From: Bacteroidota bacterium
GTDB lineage: Bacteria; Bacteroidota; Rhodothermia; JANXDC01
Assembly (NCBI GenBank): GCA_025059945.1
Contig: JANXDC010000004.1
Location: 248,001-312,000, forward strand
Length of the DNA stretch: 64,000 bases
Direction of reading: 5' to 3'
The translations under genes and the position numbers were made by a program. How positions within the stretch are numbered: position 1 is the stretch's first letter; each line of letters starts with the position of its first letter. The notes under the pieces were generated by a model. The model saw nothing but the letters and a program-made list of their open reading frames with translations. It was not told where the DNA came from and ran no database searches. Of the stretch, positions 53,163 to 62,188 are shown piece by piece.

Positions 53163-55934
53163 ATGTCTAATGCTATGCACGCCACACGCGAACGGCTTTT
53201 TCTGCTCGATGGGATGGCCCTGGCCTATCGGGCGCATTTTGCCTTCATCAGCCGGCCGCTTCTGACAAGCTACGGACTTAATACGAGCGCGGTCTACGGC
53301 TTTGCGCTGGCGCTGCTTAAGCTTCTCGAAGAGGAAAAGCCCGAGTACCTGGCCGTGGTCTTCGACACGGCCGCGCCTACGTTTCGCAAGCAGCTCTACG
53401 AGGCTTACAAGGCCAACCGGCCGCCGATTCCTCCGGAGTTGGCCGACGGGCTGCCGTACATCAAGGAGCTGGTGCACGCCTTCAACATCCCCTCTCTTGA
53501 GATCCCCGGTTACGAGGCCGATGACGTGATCGGCACGCTCGCCTGGGATGCGCGCGCCGCGCAGGCGGAGGTCTATTTGGTCACGCCGGATAAGGACTTC
53601 ATCCAGCTGCTCAACCATCGCGTTTACCTCTACAAGCCCGCCCGACGCGGCGATAGCTTCGAACTCGTCACGGCCGATCAGATCCGCCAAGAACTGGGCA
53701 TTGAGCCCCATCAGTATGTGGACGTGCTCGCCCTCATGGGGGATAGCACGGACAACGTCCCCGGCGTTCCGGGCATCGGGGAGAAGACCGCCCTGGAGCT
53801 GGTGCGGCGCTACGGATCCCTGGAGGGCATCTACGAGCACCTGCACGAACTCAAAGGACGAATCCGGGAAAACCTAGAGCGGCACCGAGATCAAGCTTTC
53901 CTATCCCGGCAGTTGGCCACGATCAAAACGGACGTCGAACTGGAGTTGGACTGGCACCGGCTGCGCGTAAGCCAGCCCCACCGGGAGCGGCTTGAGGCCC
54001 TGTTTCGAAAGCTGGAGTTCGGCACCCTTTTGGCTCGGCTCCGTCCTGCCTCGCAAGCGGAGCCCCTACAGGGAGCTTTGTTCGAAAAGCCGATGTCTTC
54101 GGTGTCAGCAAAGCCTGGGCTTCGGGATCTGACCACAGAGGGGGCCGATTACGCGGCCATCCCGATGAGCTCGGCCCTGGAGGCCCTTTGGAGGCAGCTT
54201 GAAGGGGCACGCCAGCTGGCCGTTGATACGGAGACGACCGGGCTCGATGCGCTTGAGGCGGATCTTGTGGGGCTGTCCCTGTCGGATCGGCCGCGCTTTG
54301 GTCGTTATGTGCCCATTCCGTTGCCAGATGGTACCCCGGCCTCCGTTGTGCTGAAGGGCTTGAGCACGCTGTGGGGGGATCCGGATCGCCAGTGGGTGGG
54401 GCACAACCTGAAATACGATCTGCTTGTGCTCCGTCGGGCTGGGCTAGCAGAGCCCGCTGGACGGCTTTTCGACACCATGCTGGCGCATTATCTGCTGGAA
54501 CCCGAGGCGCCGCATGATCTGGACACCTTAGCCCAAAGCTTACTGCACTATCGCACCGTTCCGATTGAGGACCTGATCGGGCGCCGGGGTCCGGAACAGC
54601 GCTCCATGCGGGAGGTCCCGCTAGAACGCATCGCCCCGTATGCCTGTGAGGATGCGGACGTGGCCCTGCAGCTGAGCCGGTTTCTGGAGCGTCGGCTTCG
54701 CGAGGAGGGTTTAGATCACATCGCCGAGCGCATCGAATTCCCTTTGATCCCGGTTCTGGCCGAGATGGAATGGACGGGCGTAAAGATCGACCCCGAGGTG
54801 CTGGCCGAAATCGGGGCTCAAATCGACCGAGAGCTAGCGGACCTAGAGGCCCGCATTTATGAAGCAGCCGGTTGCGTGTTTACGATCCAATCCCCGAAGC
54901 AACTGGCCGAAGTGCTCTTCAAGCGCCTAGGGCTTAAGCCGCGGGGACGCACCCCCACAGGGCAATGGTCGACCAGCGAACGCGTCCTGGAGGAGCTGGC
55001 CATGGAGCATCGGCTACCGGGCCTGATCTTGGATTATCGGTCCCTGGCCAAGCTCAAGTCCACGTACGTAGAGGCGCTCCCCAAACTTATTCGCCCGCAG
55101 ACAGGCCGGGTGCACACGAGCTTTAACCAGACCACGACGGCTACGGGAAGGCTTTCCTCCAGCAATCCCAACCTGCAGAACATCCCGGTCCGATCGGAAT
55201 TAGGCCGGGAGATTCGGCGCGCCTTCGTACCCGAGCCCGGTTGGTGGTTGCTGTCGGCCGATTATTCGCAAATCGAGCTACGCGTGATCGCGGCCTTAAG
55301 CCAGGACACCACTCTAATCGAGGCCTTCGAGGAGGGGGACGACATCCACACCCACACGGCCATGCGTGTCTTCCAAGTGCCCCGAGAGGCCGTCAGCCCC
55401 GAGATGCGCCGAAAAGCCAAGGAGGTCAACTTCGGTATCCCCTATGGGGTAAGCGCCTTCGGGCTAGCCCAGCGCCTGCGGATCCCCGTCGAAGAGGCCC
55501 GCCGGATCATCGACGAGTATTTTCGCCAGTTCCCGCGCGTAAACCAGTACATCCAGCAGACCCTCGAGAAGGCTCGTCAGCTGGGCTATGTGGAGACGCT
55601 GCTGGGACGGCGTCGCTACGTGCCGGGCATTTACGATCGCAACCCGAACGTGCGCAGCGCGGCTGAGCGCATGGCCATCAACATGCCCATTCAAGGCACG
55701 GCCGCGGACATGATCAAACTGGCTATGGTTGATCTGCACCGACTGTTTCGAGAGCGCGGCTACCGGACGCGGATGATCCTGCAGGTGCACGACGAGTTGC
55801 TCTTCGAGGTGCCCGAAGAGGAGCTGGAGCCTGTTCGGGAATTGGTTCGCCAGACGATGGAACAGGCTTTGCCCTTGGGTGTTCCGATCCAGGTGGAGAT
55901 CGGCGTGGGGAAAAATTGGCTCGATGCGCACTAG
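53163..55934 (+). CDS. polA: DNA polymerase I
   Basis: 923 aa with three domains. The 5'-3' exonuclease (FLLDGMALAYRAHFAF, YEADDVIGTLA, GDSTDNVPGVPGIGEKTA) spans roughly 1-300. A 3'-5' proofreading exonuclease retains the DxE motif in AVDTETTGLDA near 352 and appears catalytically competent. The polymerase domain has TATGRLSSSNPNLQNIPVR, SADYSQIELRVIAAL near 697, KEVNFGIPYG and LQVHDELLFEV near 873. The ATG at 53163 is the first that gives a normal N-terminus; the open frame upstream of it overlaps dprA. Its last 11 bp overlap the next gene. Confidence 0.96.
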   Translation: MSNAMHATRERLFLLDGMALAYRAHFAFISRPLLTSYGLNTSAVYGFALALLKLLEEEKPEYLAVVFDTAAPTFRKQLYEAYKANRPPIPPELADGLPYIKELVHAFNIPSLEIPGYEADDVIGTLAWDARAAQAEVYLVTPDKDFIQLLNHRVYLYKPARRGDSFELVTADQIRQELGIEPHQYVDVLALMGDSTDNVPGVPGIGEKTALELVRRYGSLEGIYEHLHELKGRIRENLERHRDQAFLSRQLATIKTDVELELDWHRLRVSQPHRERLEALFRKLEFGTLLARLRPASQAEPLQGALFEKPMSSVSAKPGLRDLTTEGADYAAIPMSSALEALWRQLEGARQLAVDTETTGLDALEADLVGLSLSDRPRFGRYVPIPLPDGTPASVVLKGLSTLWGDPDRQWVGHNLKYDLLVLRRAGLAEPAGRLFDTMLAHYLLEPEAPHDLDTLAQSLLHYRTVPIEDLIGRRGPEQRSMREVPLERIAPYACEDADVALQLSRFLERRLREEGLDHIAERIEFPLIPVLAEMEWTGVKIDPEVLAEIGAQIDRELADLEARIYEAAGCVFTIQSPKQLAEVLFKRLGLKPRGRTPTGQWSTSERVLEELAMEHRLPGLILDYRSLAKLKSTYVEALPKLIRPQTGRVHTSFNQTTTATGRLSSSNPNLQNIPVRSELGREIRRAFVPEPGWWLLSADYSQIELRVIAALSQDTTLIEAFEEGDDIHTHTAMRVFQVPREAVSPEMRRKAKEVNFGIPYGVSAFGLAQRLRIPVEEARRIIDEYFRQFPRVNQYIQQTLEKARQLGYVETLLGRRRYVPGIYDRNPNVRSAAERMAINMPIQGTAADMIKLAMVDLHRLFRERGYRTRMILQVHDELLFEVPEEELEPVRELVRQTMEQALPLGVPIQVEIGVGKNWLDAH

Positions 55935-58743
55935 CTGGACCGCGCTGCTCTTCTTAGTTCTCTTGCCCGATCCCGCAGGGGCCCAGCCGGCCGATACGGC
56001 CTGGATCGGCTGGGCGCGCCAGCGGTGGACCGAGGAGGCGCGACGGGCCAAGGTGCGCTTGGAGCGCGGCAGACCCTTTGCGATCGAGCTTGCGCGCCAA
56101 GCGGTTTTGGCCAAAGTCGCCCCGGAGGAGCGGCTTCGCCTTTGGCATCTGGACCTGAGCGTGGGCGTGGGGCTATATCGCGCTCGACGCTGGTCGGAAG
56201 CGGCCCGCTGGCTTGAGGCGCTCGATCGGGCCTACGAGCCTTATGTGGAGCCGCGCGACGATCTGCGCTGGTTCGCTGCGGAGGCCTGGCGCCGGGCCGG
56301 GGCGCTTGCTGAAGCCCGCAGACTCTATGAGCGCCTGCTCGCAGAGCCCGGCTCTTCGTATGCGGCCGCAGCCGGCTTTCGGCTCTTGGCCCTGGAGCCC
56401 GATACGGTGGGATGGCCGCAACGGATAGCGCTGCTGGCCCGCATGCCTGAGGGCGATTCGCTTACGCATCGGGCGCGGCTTTGGCTGGCCCGTTGGGCCA
56501 TGGAGCGTGGGCTTTTCCAGGAGGCGCGCGCCCTATTGCCTCCAGGTCCGGAGGCCCATTACCTGAGCGCCTGGGCCTATGAGCTAGAGGGCGATACGGC
56601 GGCTGCCCGACGGGAATACGAACGCCTGCTTGAGGGCGGTTGGCGAGCTCGGGCGCTATGGCGGATCGGGCTGCTGGAGGCGCAGCGGGGGGATTCGGCG
56701 GCCGCCATGGCCCGTTGGGCCACGCTGCTGCGCGCGCTCTCAGGCCCAGAGGCCATCGAGCTCGCTCTGCAGATGGGGCTGCCGGTGCGGGCCCGCATCT
56801 TGGCGGACAACGGGCTAAGGGAGCTGCCTGAAGACCCTCTGGATCGGGCCGAGGCGCTGCGCGATCTGGCCCCCGCCCTGCTGGCCGTGCTCGAGCGCGT
56901 TCCGCTCTCCCCAGAGCAACGCGCAAACTGGCTGCGGGCGCTTGACGATCCGGGGCCCGTGGGAGCCCTGACGGCTCTGAAGCTAGAGGCCATACGGGTC
57001 CTGCTGGAGGGGGGATCAGAGCGGGCGCTTCTGGGGCGCGCTCCGGGCTATCGGTTTTACCGGTACGCCGAGGAGGCCCATCGGGCCTACCGGCAACGGG
57101 GATCGGAGGCCGCGCTGGCCGTCTGGGCGCGCGCTTTGCGCGATAGCCTCCCGGCCGATGTTCGGGACGTTATCGCGCGTGAAGCGGCCGCCCTGTGGGC
57201 CAAAAGCAGCCCTCCGGAACCGGAGTCCGCGCTGCGATGGGCGCGCTCGGTGGGCCTGGATCCCGTGGCTTTTCTGGTGCAGATCGCCGAGCGCACCCCG
57301 GATGGGGCCCCTTTCTACCAGGCCGCCCTCAAGGAGCAGCCCCAGCATCCAGAAGCCCCTGCGATAGCGCGGCGTTGGATTCAGCATCTGCAGCAACTTC
57401 GGCAGCGCCTGCATCCGGAGCGGCAGGCGGCCGCCTGGATGGAGGCGACCACGCGGCTGGCCCTGCTGACCGAGGCTTTCTGGAAGGCCTACGGGCCCTC
57501 GGGGACGCATCCGGCCTCTGCCGACGAACAGGTGCGCGCTTGGGCGCGCGAAGCCCTGGAGGCGCATATCGGCTATGCGCTCCTGCTCGTTGACGTGCAA
57601 AGGTCTCCGCAAGAAGCCGCCCGTTGGGCCGAACGGGCTGTCTACTATACGGCCCTCATGGCTCTTCGAGCAGAGGGCTCGGCGCAGTGGCCTGAGGTGC
57701 GCAGGGCCGTTCAGCATCGCCTCCAGCGTTTTGAGGCCTTAACCCGATCTTGGGGACCGTGGTTTGCGGCCCTGGAGCGCATAGAGGACCCTTTCCCCTC
57801 TCCGCCTATTCCCCTGGATGCCGTGCCCGATTCCCTGCGCGCGCTCATTGGAGAGGCGATCGTGGTCTCGGAGGTGCCCCGGCCGGAGCTTGCGCGCACC
57901 CTTTGGGCCGTGGCGGCTAGAGCGGGGCTACCTAGAGCCCGTTATGAGGCCGCCCGGTGGTTTTATCGGTTCGGAAGCTTCGATTCGGCGGCCGCATATG
58001 CAGGCCCGCTTCCCGAGACAGCGGAGGGCAACCTGTGGCAGTCGAGCGCATGGCTGCTGAAGGGGATGGCCTGGCTTAAGCTGGGTCGTTTGGATTCAGC
58101 CGAGGCCGTTCTGGAGCGCTTTGCGCAGGCGTATCCGGAGGATCCGCGCGCAAGCTGGGCGCTCTGGGAGCTAGCACAGGCCTTGAGCCGATCTGGGCTT
58201 CGGGAGCGCGCCGCCCTTCATTGGGAAGGGATAGCGCGGCGCGCGGAGGGTCGAAGTCCCGCGCCCCTGCCCCCGGAAGCCTGGGCCGTGCGGGAGCTGC
58301 TCCGTTACAAATTGCAAGAGCTTTGGCAGGCGACCGAGGAGGCCTCCTCGGCTCCGCCGAGCTCCTGCGAAGCTCTTTACAGGCAGATTCAACGCCTGTA
58401 CGCCATCGCGGAGGCCTCGGAGCTAGAAGAGGCGCGGCCGCTGCGGTGGCGCGCAGAGCTGCGATGGGCCATGTACGCGCGAAGCCGTCTGGGGCGCGTC
58501 TACGGTCCGGAGCAAACCCAGATGCTCGCGGAGCGGGCCCTCCGGCTTGCGGAACGCGATCCGGAGCTAGCCCCCTGGGCTCGGGCCGTTGCGGCGTGGT
58601 TGTGGGTCGATCTGGCCAGCCGGGCCGACCGACCCGCTGATCGGGCCCAGTGGGCAAATCAGGCTCGTGCGCTTCTGGCTGCCCTTCCTCAGGCGGATCC
58701 GGCTCTGCAGGCCGCCATAGATCGGCTATCGAGGGCGCAATGA
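55924..58743 (+). CDS. Giant secreted TPR-like protein of ExbB/ExbD operon
   Basis: 939 aa. The signal peptide MRTSWTALLFLVLLPDPAGA ends before QPAD. The rest is rich in Ala, Arg, Leu and Glu and made of degenerate TPR/SEL-type helical pairs (for example RARLWLARWAMERGLFQEARALL in its core ARWAMERGLFQEARALL, ALWELAQALSRSGLRERAALHW). No catalytic domain seen. The start lies 11 bp inside polA and the stop overlaps the next gene by 4 bp, so it heads the transport operon that runs to 61594. It is likely the periplasmic or outer-membrane arm of that system, by inference from position. Confidence 0.75.
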   Translation: MRTSWTALLFLVLLPDPAGAQPADTAWIGWARQRWTEEARRAKVRLERGRPFAIELARQAVLAKVAPEERLRLWHLDLSVGVGLYRARRWSEAARWLEALDRAYEPYVEPRDDLRWFAAEAWRRAGALAEARRLYERLLAEPGSSYAAAAGFRLLALEPDTVGWPQRIALLARMPEGDSLTHRARLWLARWAMERGLFQEARALLPPGPEAHYLSAWAYELEGDTAAARREYERLLEGGWRARALWRIGLLEAQRGDSAAAMARWATLLRALSGPEAIELALQMGLPVRARILADNGLRELPEDPLDRAEALRDLAPALLAVLERVPLSPEQRANWLRALDDPGPVGALTALKLEAIRVLLEGGSERALLGRAPGYRFYRYAEEAHRAYRQRGSEAALAVWARALRDSLPADVRDVIAREAAALWAKSSPPEPESALRWARSVGLDPVAFLVQIAERTPDGAPFYQAALKEQPQHPEAPAIARRWIQHLQQLRQRLHPERQAAAWMEATTRLALLTEAFWKAYGPSGTHPASADEQVRAWAREALEAHIGYALLLVDVQRSPQEAARWAERAVYYTALMALRAEGSAQWPEVRRAVQHRLQRFEALTRSWGPWFAALERIEDPFPSPPIPLDAVPDSLRALIGEAIVVSEVPRPELARTLWAVAARAGLPRARYEAARWFYRFGSFDSAAAYAGPLPETAEGNLWQSSAWLLKGMAWLKLGRLDSAEAVLERFAQAYPEDPRASWALWELAQALSRSGLRERAALHWEGIARRAEGRSPAPLPPEAWAVRELLRYKLQELWQATEEASSAPPSSCEALYRQIQRLYAIAEASELEEARPLRWRAELRWAMYARSRLGRVYGPEQTQMLAERALRLAERDPELAPWARAVAAWLWVDLASRADRPADRAQWANQARALLAALPQADPALQAAIDRLSRAQ

Positions 58744-59006
58744 AACCCCGAGTGTGGTTTTGCCTCCTGTGGACCTTTCTTCCGCCGCCCTTGCTGGCGC
58801 AATCCTCCACGCCTGCGCCGCCCTGGACTGAGCCCGTACTCATCCGGGTCCATCAGGGGGCCACTCGCGCCTCTTTTCCCCTGTACCGAATTTCCTTTGG
58901 GCCGATTTCGGGGCCTCAGGATGCGCGCTTTCGGGATCCAGAGGTGATGTTACGGCGACCGCGTCGGTTTGTGCCGGCCTCCCCCCAATCGCAGCGCCGG
59001 CAATAG
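58740..59006 (+). CDS. Small secreted protein of ExbB/ExbD operon, unknown
   Basis: 88 aa. A signal peptide (VWFCLLWTFLPPPLLAQ) is followed by about 68 residues rich in Pro, Arg and Ser, with no recognised fold. The ATG at 58740 overlaps the TPR stop (ATGA), and the ExbB-like gene follows 6 bp later, so it is very likely a real gene of the operon. Confidence 0.65.
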   Translation: MKPRVWFCLLWTFLPPPLLAQSSTPAPPWTEPVLIRVHQGATRASFPLYRISFGPISGPQDARFRDPEVMLRRPRRFVPASPQSQRRQ

Positions 59007-59012
59007 GGAGCT

Positions 59013-59699
59013 ATGGGCCCTTTTTGGGGTGTTTTCTGGGATCAATTTCGGTTCTGGCCCGCCGTGGACGGGCGCGGGCAAGTGGTACCGCCGGCCGACG
59101 GATGGGTTTTCATGTGGACGCTGCTTTTGCTCTTCGCGTGGGCCATAGTAGTCGCGATCGAGCGGGCCTGGGTCTTTTGGCGAACCCTGCGGGTTGACTA
59201 CGGTGCTCTGGATCGGCTTGTCCGACCCTTACTTGAGGAGCGCAACTGGGGTCGGCTCTTGGAGCTTTGGCGCGCCCTACAGCCGCGTCTGGTCGGCCGT
59301 CTGGGCGAGGCGCTTACGGAGACTTACCTCAAAGGCGCAGATCTGGAGCGCATGCGGGCGGCCGCGGAGGTCGTCTTGCTGGAGGCGGCGCCGCGCCTAG
59401 AGCGGCGCGTGCGTTACCTCAACACGATTGCTCATGTCGCCACCCTGATGGGGCTCGCAGGCACCATCTATGGACTGATCGTTGCCTTTAGTGGATTGGG
59501 GGGAGCCATTTTGCCTACGGCTGAACGCGTGGCTGTGCTTTCGCGCAGTATCGCCACGGCTATGGTGACCACAATGGGGGGGCTTATGGTGGCCATACCG
59601 AGCTTTTTGGCCCATAGCTTCCTGCAACACCACTTAGAGCGGCGCTACGATGAACTTGAAGCCTTCGCCACGGGTCTGATCGAGCGACTGCTGGATTGA
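59013..59699 (+). CDS. ExbB/TolQ/MotA-family proton channel subunit
   Basis: 228 aa. Three membrane helices (about 28-50, 135-158, 175-197) with the large cytoplasmic loop after the first, as in ExbB. The conserved core LNTIAHVATLMGLAGTIYGL and TAMVTTMGGLMVAIPSFLAH carries the Thr/Gly residues that line the pore. It forms the stator with the ExbD-like proteins downstream and uses proton motive force to drive a TonB-like partner. Confidence 0.88.
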   Translation: MGPFWGVFWDQFRFWPAVDGRGQVVPPADGWVFMWTLLLLFAWAIVVAIERAWVFWRTLRVDYGALDRLVRPLLEERNWGRLLELWRALQPRLVGRLGEALTETYLKGADLERMRAAAEVVLLEAAPRLERRVRYLNTIAHVATLMGLAGTIYGLIVAFSGLGGAILPTAERVAVLSRSIATAMVTTMGGLMVAIPSFLAHSFLQHHLERRYDELEAFATGLIERLLD

Positions 59700-59704
59700 G
59701 GCGC

Positions 59705-60193
59705 ATGCGGGATCGCTTTAGTCGGCATCGGATTCGGCCCTCTGCGCCGGTGAGTTTATTGGCTGTGCTGAATGTGCTGCTGGTGCTGTTGGTGCTTTGG
59801 GCGAGTTTAGCCCCTTTGGAAGACCTCAGGGCTGTAGAAGTTTGGTGGCCTGCAGCCGAAGAGTCCACCGTGGCCGACCCGCCCTTGGGTCCGACGAACG
59901 CCCCGGCTCTGCGCATTTGGCTTACGCCCGATACGGTGTACCTATTTGACCCCCTTCGGGGCAACCGCATCGTAGAGCAGATGCCGCTGCAGGGCTTGGA
60001 TGCCCCCCACTGGCCCCGGCTGTTGCAGGCAGTGCAGCAGTGGCTACACCATCCGCCCCGGCCTGAAGGGCTGATTCAGCTTGTAGCCCATCCCGCCATT
60101 TCGCATCAAATGCTTGTGGAAGCGCTCAGGGTCCTTCAGAGACTGCCTGAACCATGGAGTCGTCGGGTAAGCTTGGCCTTGGTTGTGGAATGA
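59705..60193 (+). CDS. ExbD-like protein with Asn in place of the channel Asp
   Basis: 162 aa. A single N-terminal membrane helix (about 17-34) and a periplasmic α/β domain have the ExbD/TolR layout. The universally important membrane Asp is replaced by Asn23 (LAVLNVLLVLLVL); the paralogue encoded next has Asp23 at the equivalent position. It therefore probably cannot carry the proton alone. A TTG at 59696 is an alternative start that would overlap the ExbB stop. Confidence 0.7.
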   Translation: MRDRFSRHRIRPSAPVSLLAVLNVLLVLLVLWASLAPLEDLRAVEVWWPAAEESTVADPPLGPTNAPALRIWLTPDTVYLFDPLRGNRIVEQMPLQGLDAPHWPRLLQAVQQWLHHPPRPEGLIQLVAHPAISHQMLVEALRVLQRLPEPWSRRVSLALVVE

Positions 60194-60654
60194 ATAGGCT
60201 ACGTCCGCATCGGGTCGATTCCTCTACGGTGGAGCCCGCGCTCGTGCCGCTCTTGGACGTGCTCTTTATCCTCCTTCTGTTCTGGCTCACTACCGTGGTG
60301 GCGGCCGAAGAGCATCCGTGGCTTACCGATCCGTATGGGCTACCCCACGTACAGGCGCCGGATCGGGCTGAGCCCGGAGTCGTGGTACGGCTCGATAGCA
60401 CCTTTCTGTATGTGGAGGATCGACCCGTGGCTTCGATTGCAGACGTTGAGGTTCTGGGGCCAAATGAATGGCTAGTGCCGGCGCTGCTTGCGGCCTTAGA
60501 GGCACCACGAGGGTCCGTCCTCACCGATCGGTGCGTGCTCGTGGCTCCGGCTTCCACGCGATACCGGATCATCGCGCGGCTGCTGTACACGATCGGGCAG
60601 GCGGGCTTTACTCGGGTCTCCCTTGTGGCGCACCCGATGCGTAGGGAGCTATAG
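60190..60654 (+). CDS. ExbD/TolR-family protein
   Basis: 154 aa. A short basic cytoplasmic tail, then a membrane helix with the proton-carrying Asp23 in VPLLDVLFILLLFWL, then a periplasmic domain of about 110 residues. The ATG at 60190 overlaps the previous stop by 4 bp. A normal ExbD partner for the ExbB encoded two genes upstream. Confidence 0.85.
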   Translation: MNRLRPHRVDSSTVEPALVPLLDVLFILLLFWLTTVVAAEEHPWLTDPYGLPHVQAPDRAEPGVVVRLDSTFLYVEDRPVASIADVEVLGPNEWLVPALLAALEAPRGSVLTDRCVLVAPASTRYRIIARLLYTIGQAGFTRVSLVAHPMRREL

Positions 60655-60655
60655 G

Positions 60656-61594
60656 GTGTCTTATCGGATACGTATCATCCTAGAACCGAACGGTTCGGAT
60701 CCCTTGGATCTGCGGCAGGTCTTGCACCCCTTGCCCTCGCCTGCGGGGTTTGCTCGCTGGATGGCGGCGCTGAGTTTGGCCTTGCTCATCGGCCTTGGAA
60801 TCCTATCTCGGGATCTGGAACAAGCGCGCGCTTATTGGGCTCCTCCTGTGCGGTTTCCTCCGGTCCCTCAGCAGGCTGCCACCGAGCCGGGGAGCATAGC
60901 GGTAAAGCTGGTTTTGCCCCGCTATGGAGCCCCCCAAACGCGCTTGTTCTCGGCTCGGATTGGCCGAGATGGCTCTGGGGGGAGCCCCAATCCCGTCGAC
61001 CGACTGGGGCTCATACGTCGTCTGTATGATGCCCCTCGGCCGGATATGGATCCCGATTTGATGGTCAAACCCCTTGTGGCGCGCAACCGATACGAACCAC
61101 GGGCTCAGGAGGCCGTTTCCCCTTTGGAGGATCTCCCCGTGTTAGGCCCGGCTTCTTCTGCTTTTATGGCGGACGCGCTCACCCCCAATCGGCTATTACG
61201 CCACCTCTGGGGGTGGGGAAGTGGGAGGGGGGCGGGCATAGGCGCGATGATAGGAGATGGGAGCGGCCGCAGCCCGGAGGTAGCTGCGCCCGTTCTGCCC
61301 GTGGAAAGCCTATTTGTGCCTCTGCTGCAAGCATATCGCCCCGTATTGGATCGTCTGTACGCGCGCCACCGAGCCGCGGATCCGATGTTACGAGGTCGGG
61401 TCATGGCGAGCCTGTATGTTGCGGAGACGGGCTCGCTGCGCGTACTGGAACTCAGAGGGGTTGCGCTACGCGCAAGCCAACCGCGTGTGCGCCTCCAATT
61501 CCTGCGGGAGCTCGAGGTTACGCTGGAGCAACTCTCCGTATCGGAGCCGCGCCTGCTTAATCGCCGGCTCACGATTCCCCTTGAGTTTGAATAG
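60656..61594 (+). CDS. TonB/AgmX-like energy-transduction protein
   Basis: 312 aa from a GTG at 60656, 1 bp after the ExbD stop. A membrane helix at 34-51 anchors a Pro- and Gly-rich periplasmic linker (including GSGRGAGIGAMIGDGSGR near 185-202). A C-terminal domain of about 95 residues has RPVLDRLYARHRAADPMLRG then VMASLYVAETGSLRVLELRG (each here shortened in reading: YARHRAADPMLRG, SLYVAETGSLRVLEL), resembling the AgmX/PglI C-terminal module of gliding and TonB-like systems. It is the likely force-transmitting arm. Assignment rests on layout and operon more than on strong motif identity. Confidence 0.7.
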   Translation: MSYRIRIILEPNGSDPLDLRQVLHPLPSPAGFARWMAALSLALLIGLGILSRDLEQARAYWAPPVRFPPVPQQAATEPGSIAVKLVLPRYGAPQTRLFSARIGRDGSGGSPNPVDRLGLIRRLYDAPRPDMDPDLMVKPLVARNRYEPRAQEAVSPLEDLPVLGPASSAFMADALTPNRLLRHLWGWGSGRGAGIGAMIGDGSGRSPEVAAPVLPVESLFVPLLQAYRPVLDRLYARHRAADPMLRGRVMASLYVAETGSLRVLELRGVALRASQPRVRLQFLRELEVTLEQLSVSEPRLLNRRLTIPLEFE

Positions 61595-61600
61595 CCGCAA

Positions 61601-61633
61601 TTTGCGGCTTGCTCGTTCTAGATCGTATCTTTA
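61601..61633 (+). promoter_or_regulatory. Promoter of rimP-nusA-infB
   Basis: TTTG at 61601-61604, 21 bp, then TATCTTTA at 61626-61633, one base off TAnnTTTG. It has the same spacing as the two tRNA promoters. Confidence 0.6.
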
Positions 61634-61680
61634 CGCCGTCGCAACGGCGAAGTGGGATCGCGTTGAACCCACTTTTTTTA
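61634..61680 (+). promoter_or_regulatory. rimP leader: tandem hairpin plus terminator-like hairpin
   Basis: The hairpin CGCCGT-CGCA-ACGGCG (61634-61649) is followed directly by AGTGGG (61651-61656) pairing with CCCACT (61668-61673), then T7. It lies between the promoter and rimP, so it looks like a transcription attenuator of the nusA operon. It could also be read as a terminator of the preceding operon. Resemblance to the rimP-leader elements of other bacteria is by eye only. Confidence 0.6.
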
Positions 61681-61690
61681 TTATACCCCT

Positions 61691-62152
61691 ATGACCAACG
61701 CGGATATCCAAAGGCGGGTCGAGGCCCTGGTCCGTGAGATCCTCCAGGGACGTCCTTACCATTTGATCGAGGTCGTCGTACGGGGGGTCCCGCATAGCCG
61801 GGTGGTGACCATCTACGTAGACACCGAGCGCGGCATCACGGCCGATGAGTGCGCCGCCTTAAGCCTAGAAGTGGAACAGCGCTTGGACTTGGAGGATTTC
61901 ATAGGGGGGCGCTACCGGCTGGAGGTCTCCTCACCCGGTGTAGACAGGCCGCTTGCGTGGCCCTGGCAATACCGCAAAAACATCGGACGCCTGTTGCGCG
62001 TACGGTATCTGGCGTCCGATGGGGAGCGCGCTGTGGTGCTCGGTCGGCTTTGCGAGGCGGACACGCAGGGCTGCGTGCTGGAGACGTCGGCGGGTCCCAT
62101 GCGGCTCCCCTATGAGGACATTGAAGAGGCGGTAGTCCAGATAGAATTCTGA
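61691..62152 (+). CDS. rimP: Ribosome maturation factor RimP
   Basis: Needed for 30S subunit maturation. 153 aa with the two expected domains; GGRYRLEVSSPGVDRPL at about 74-90 (GRYRLEVSSPGVDRPL) is the signature. It is followed by nusA and infB, the conserved rimP-nusA-infB order. Confidence 0.94.
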   Translation: MTNADIQRRVEALVREILQGRPYHLIEVVVRGVPHSRVVTIYVDTERGITADECAALSLEVEQRLDLEDFIGGRYRLEVSSPGVDRPLAWPWQYRKNIGRLLRVRYLASDGERAVVLGRLCEADTQGCVLETSAGPMRLPYEDIEEAVVQIEF

Positions 62153-62188
62153 GGCGCGCCGCATCAGCGCAAAGTCGGATTGGGCGTC

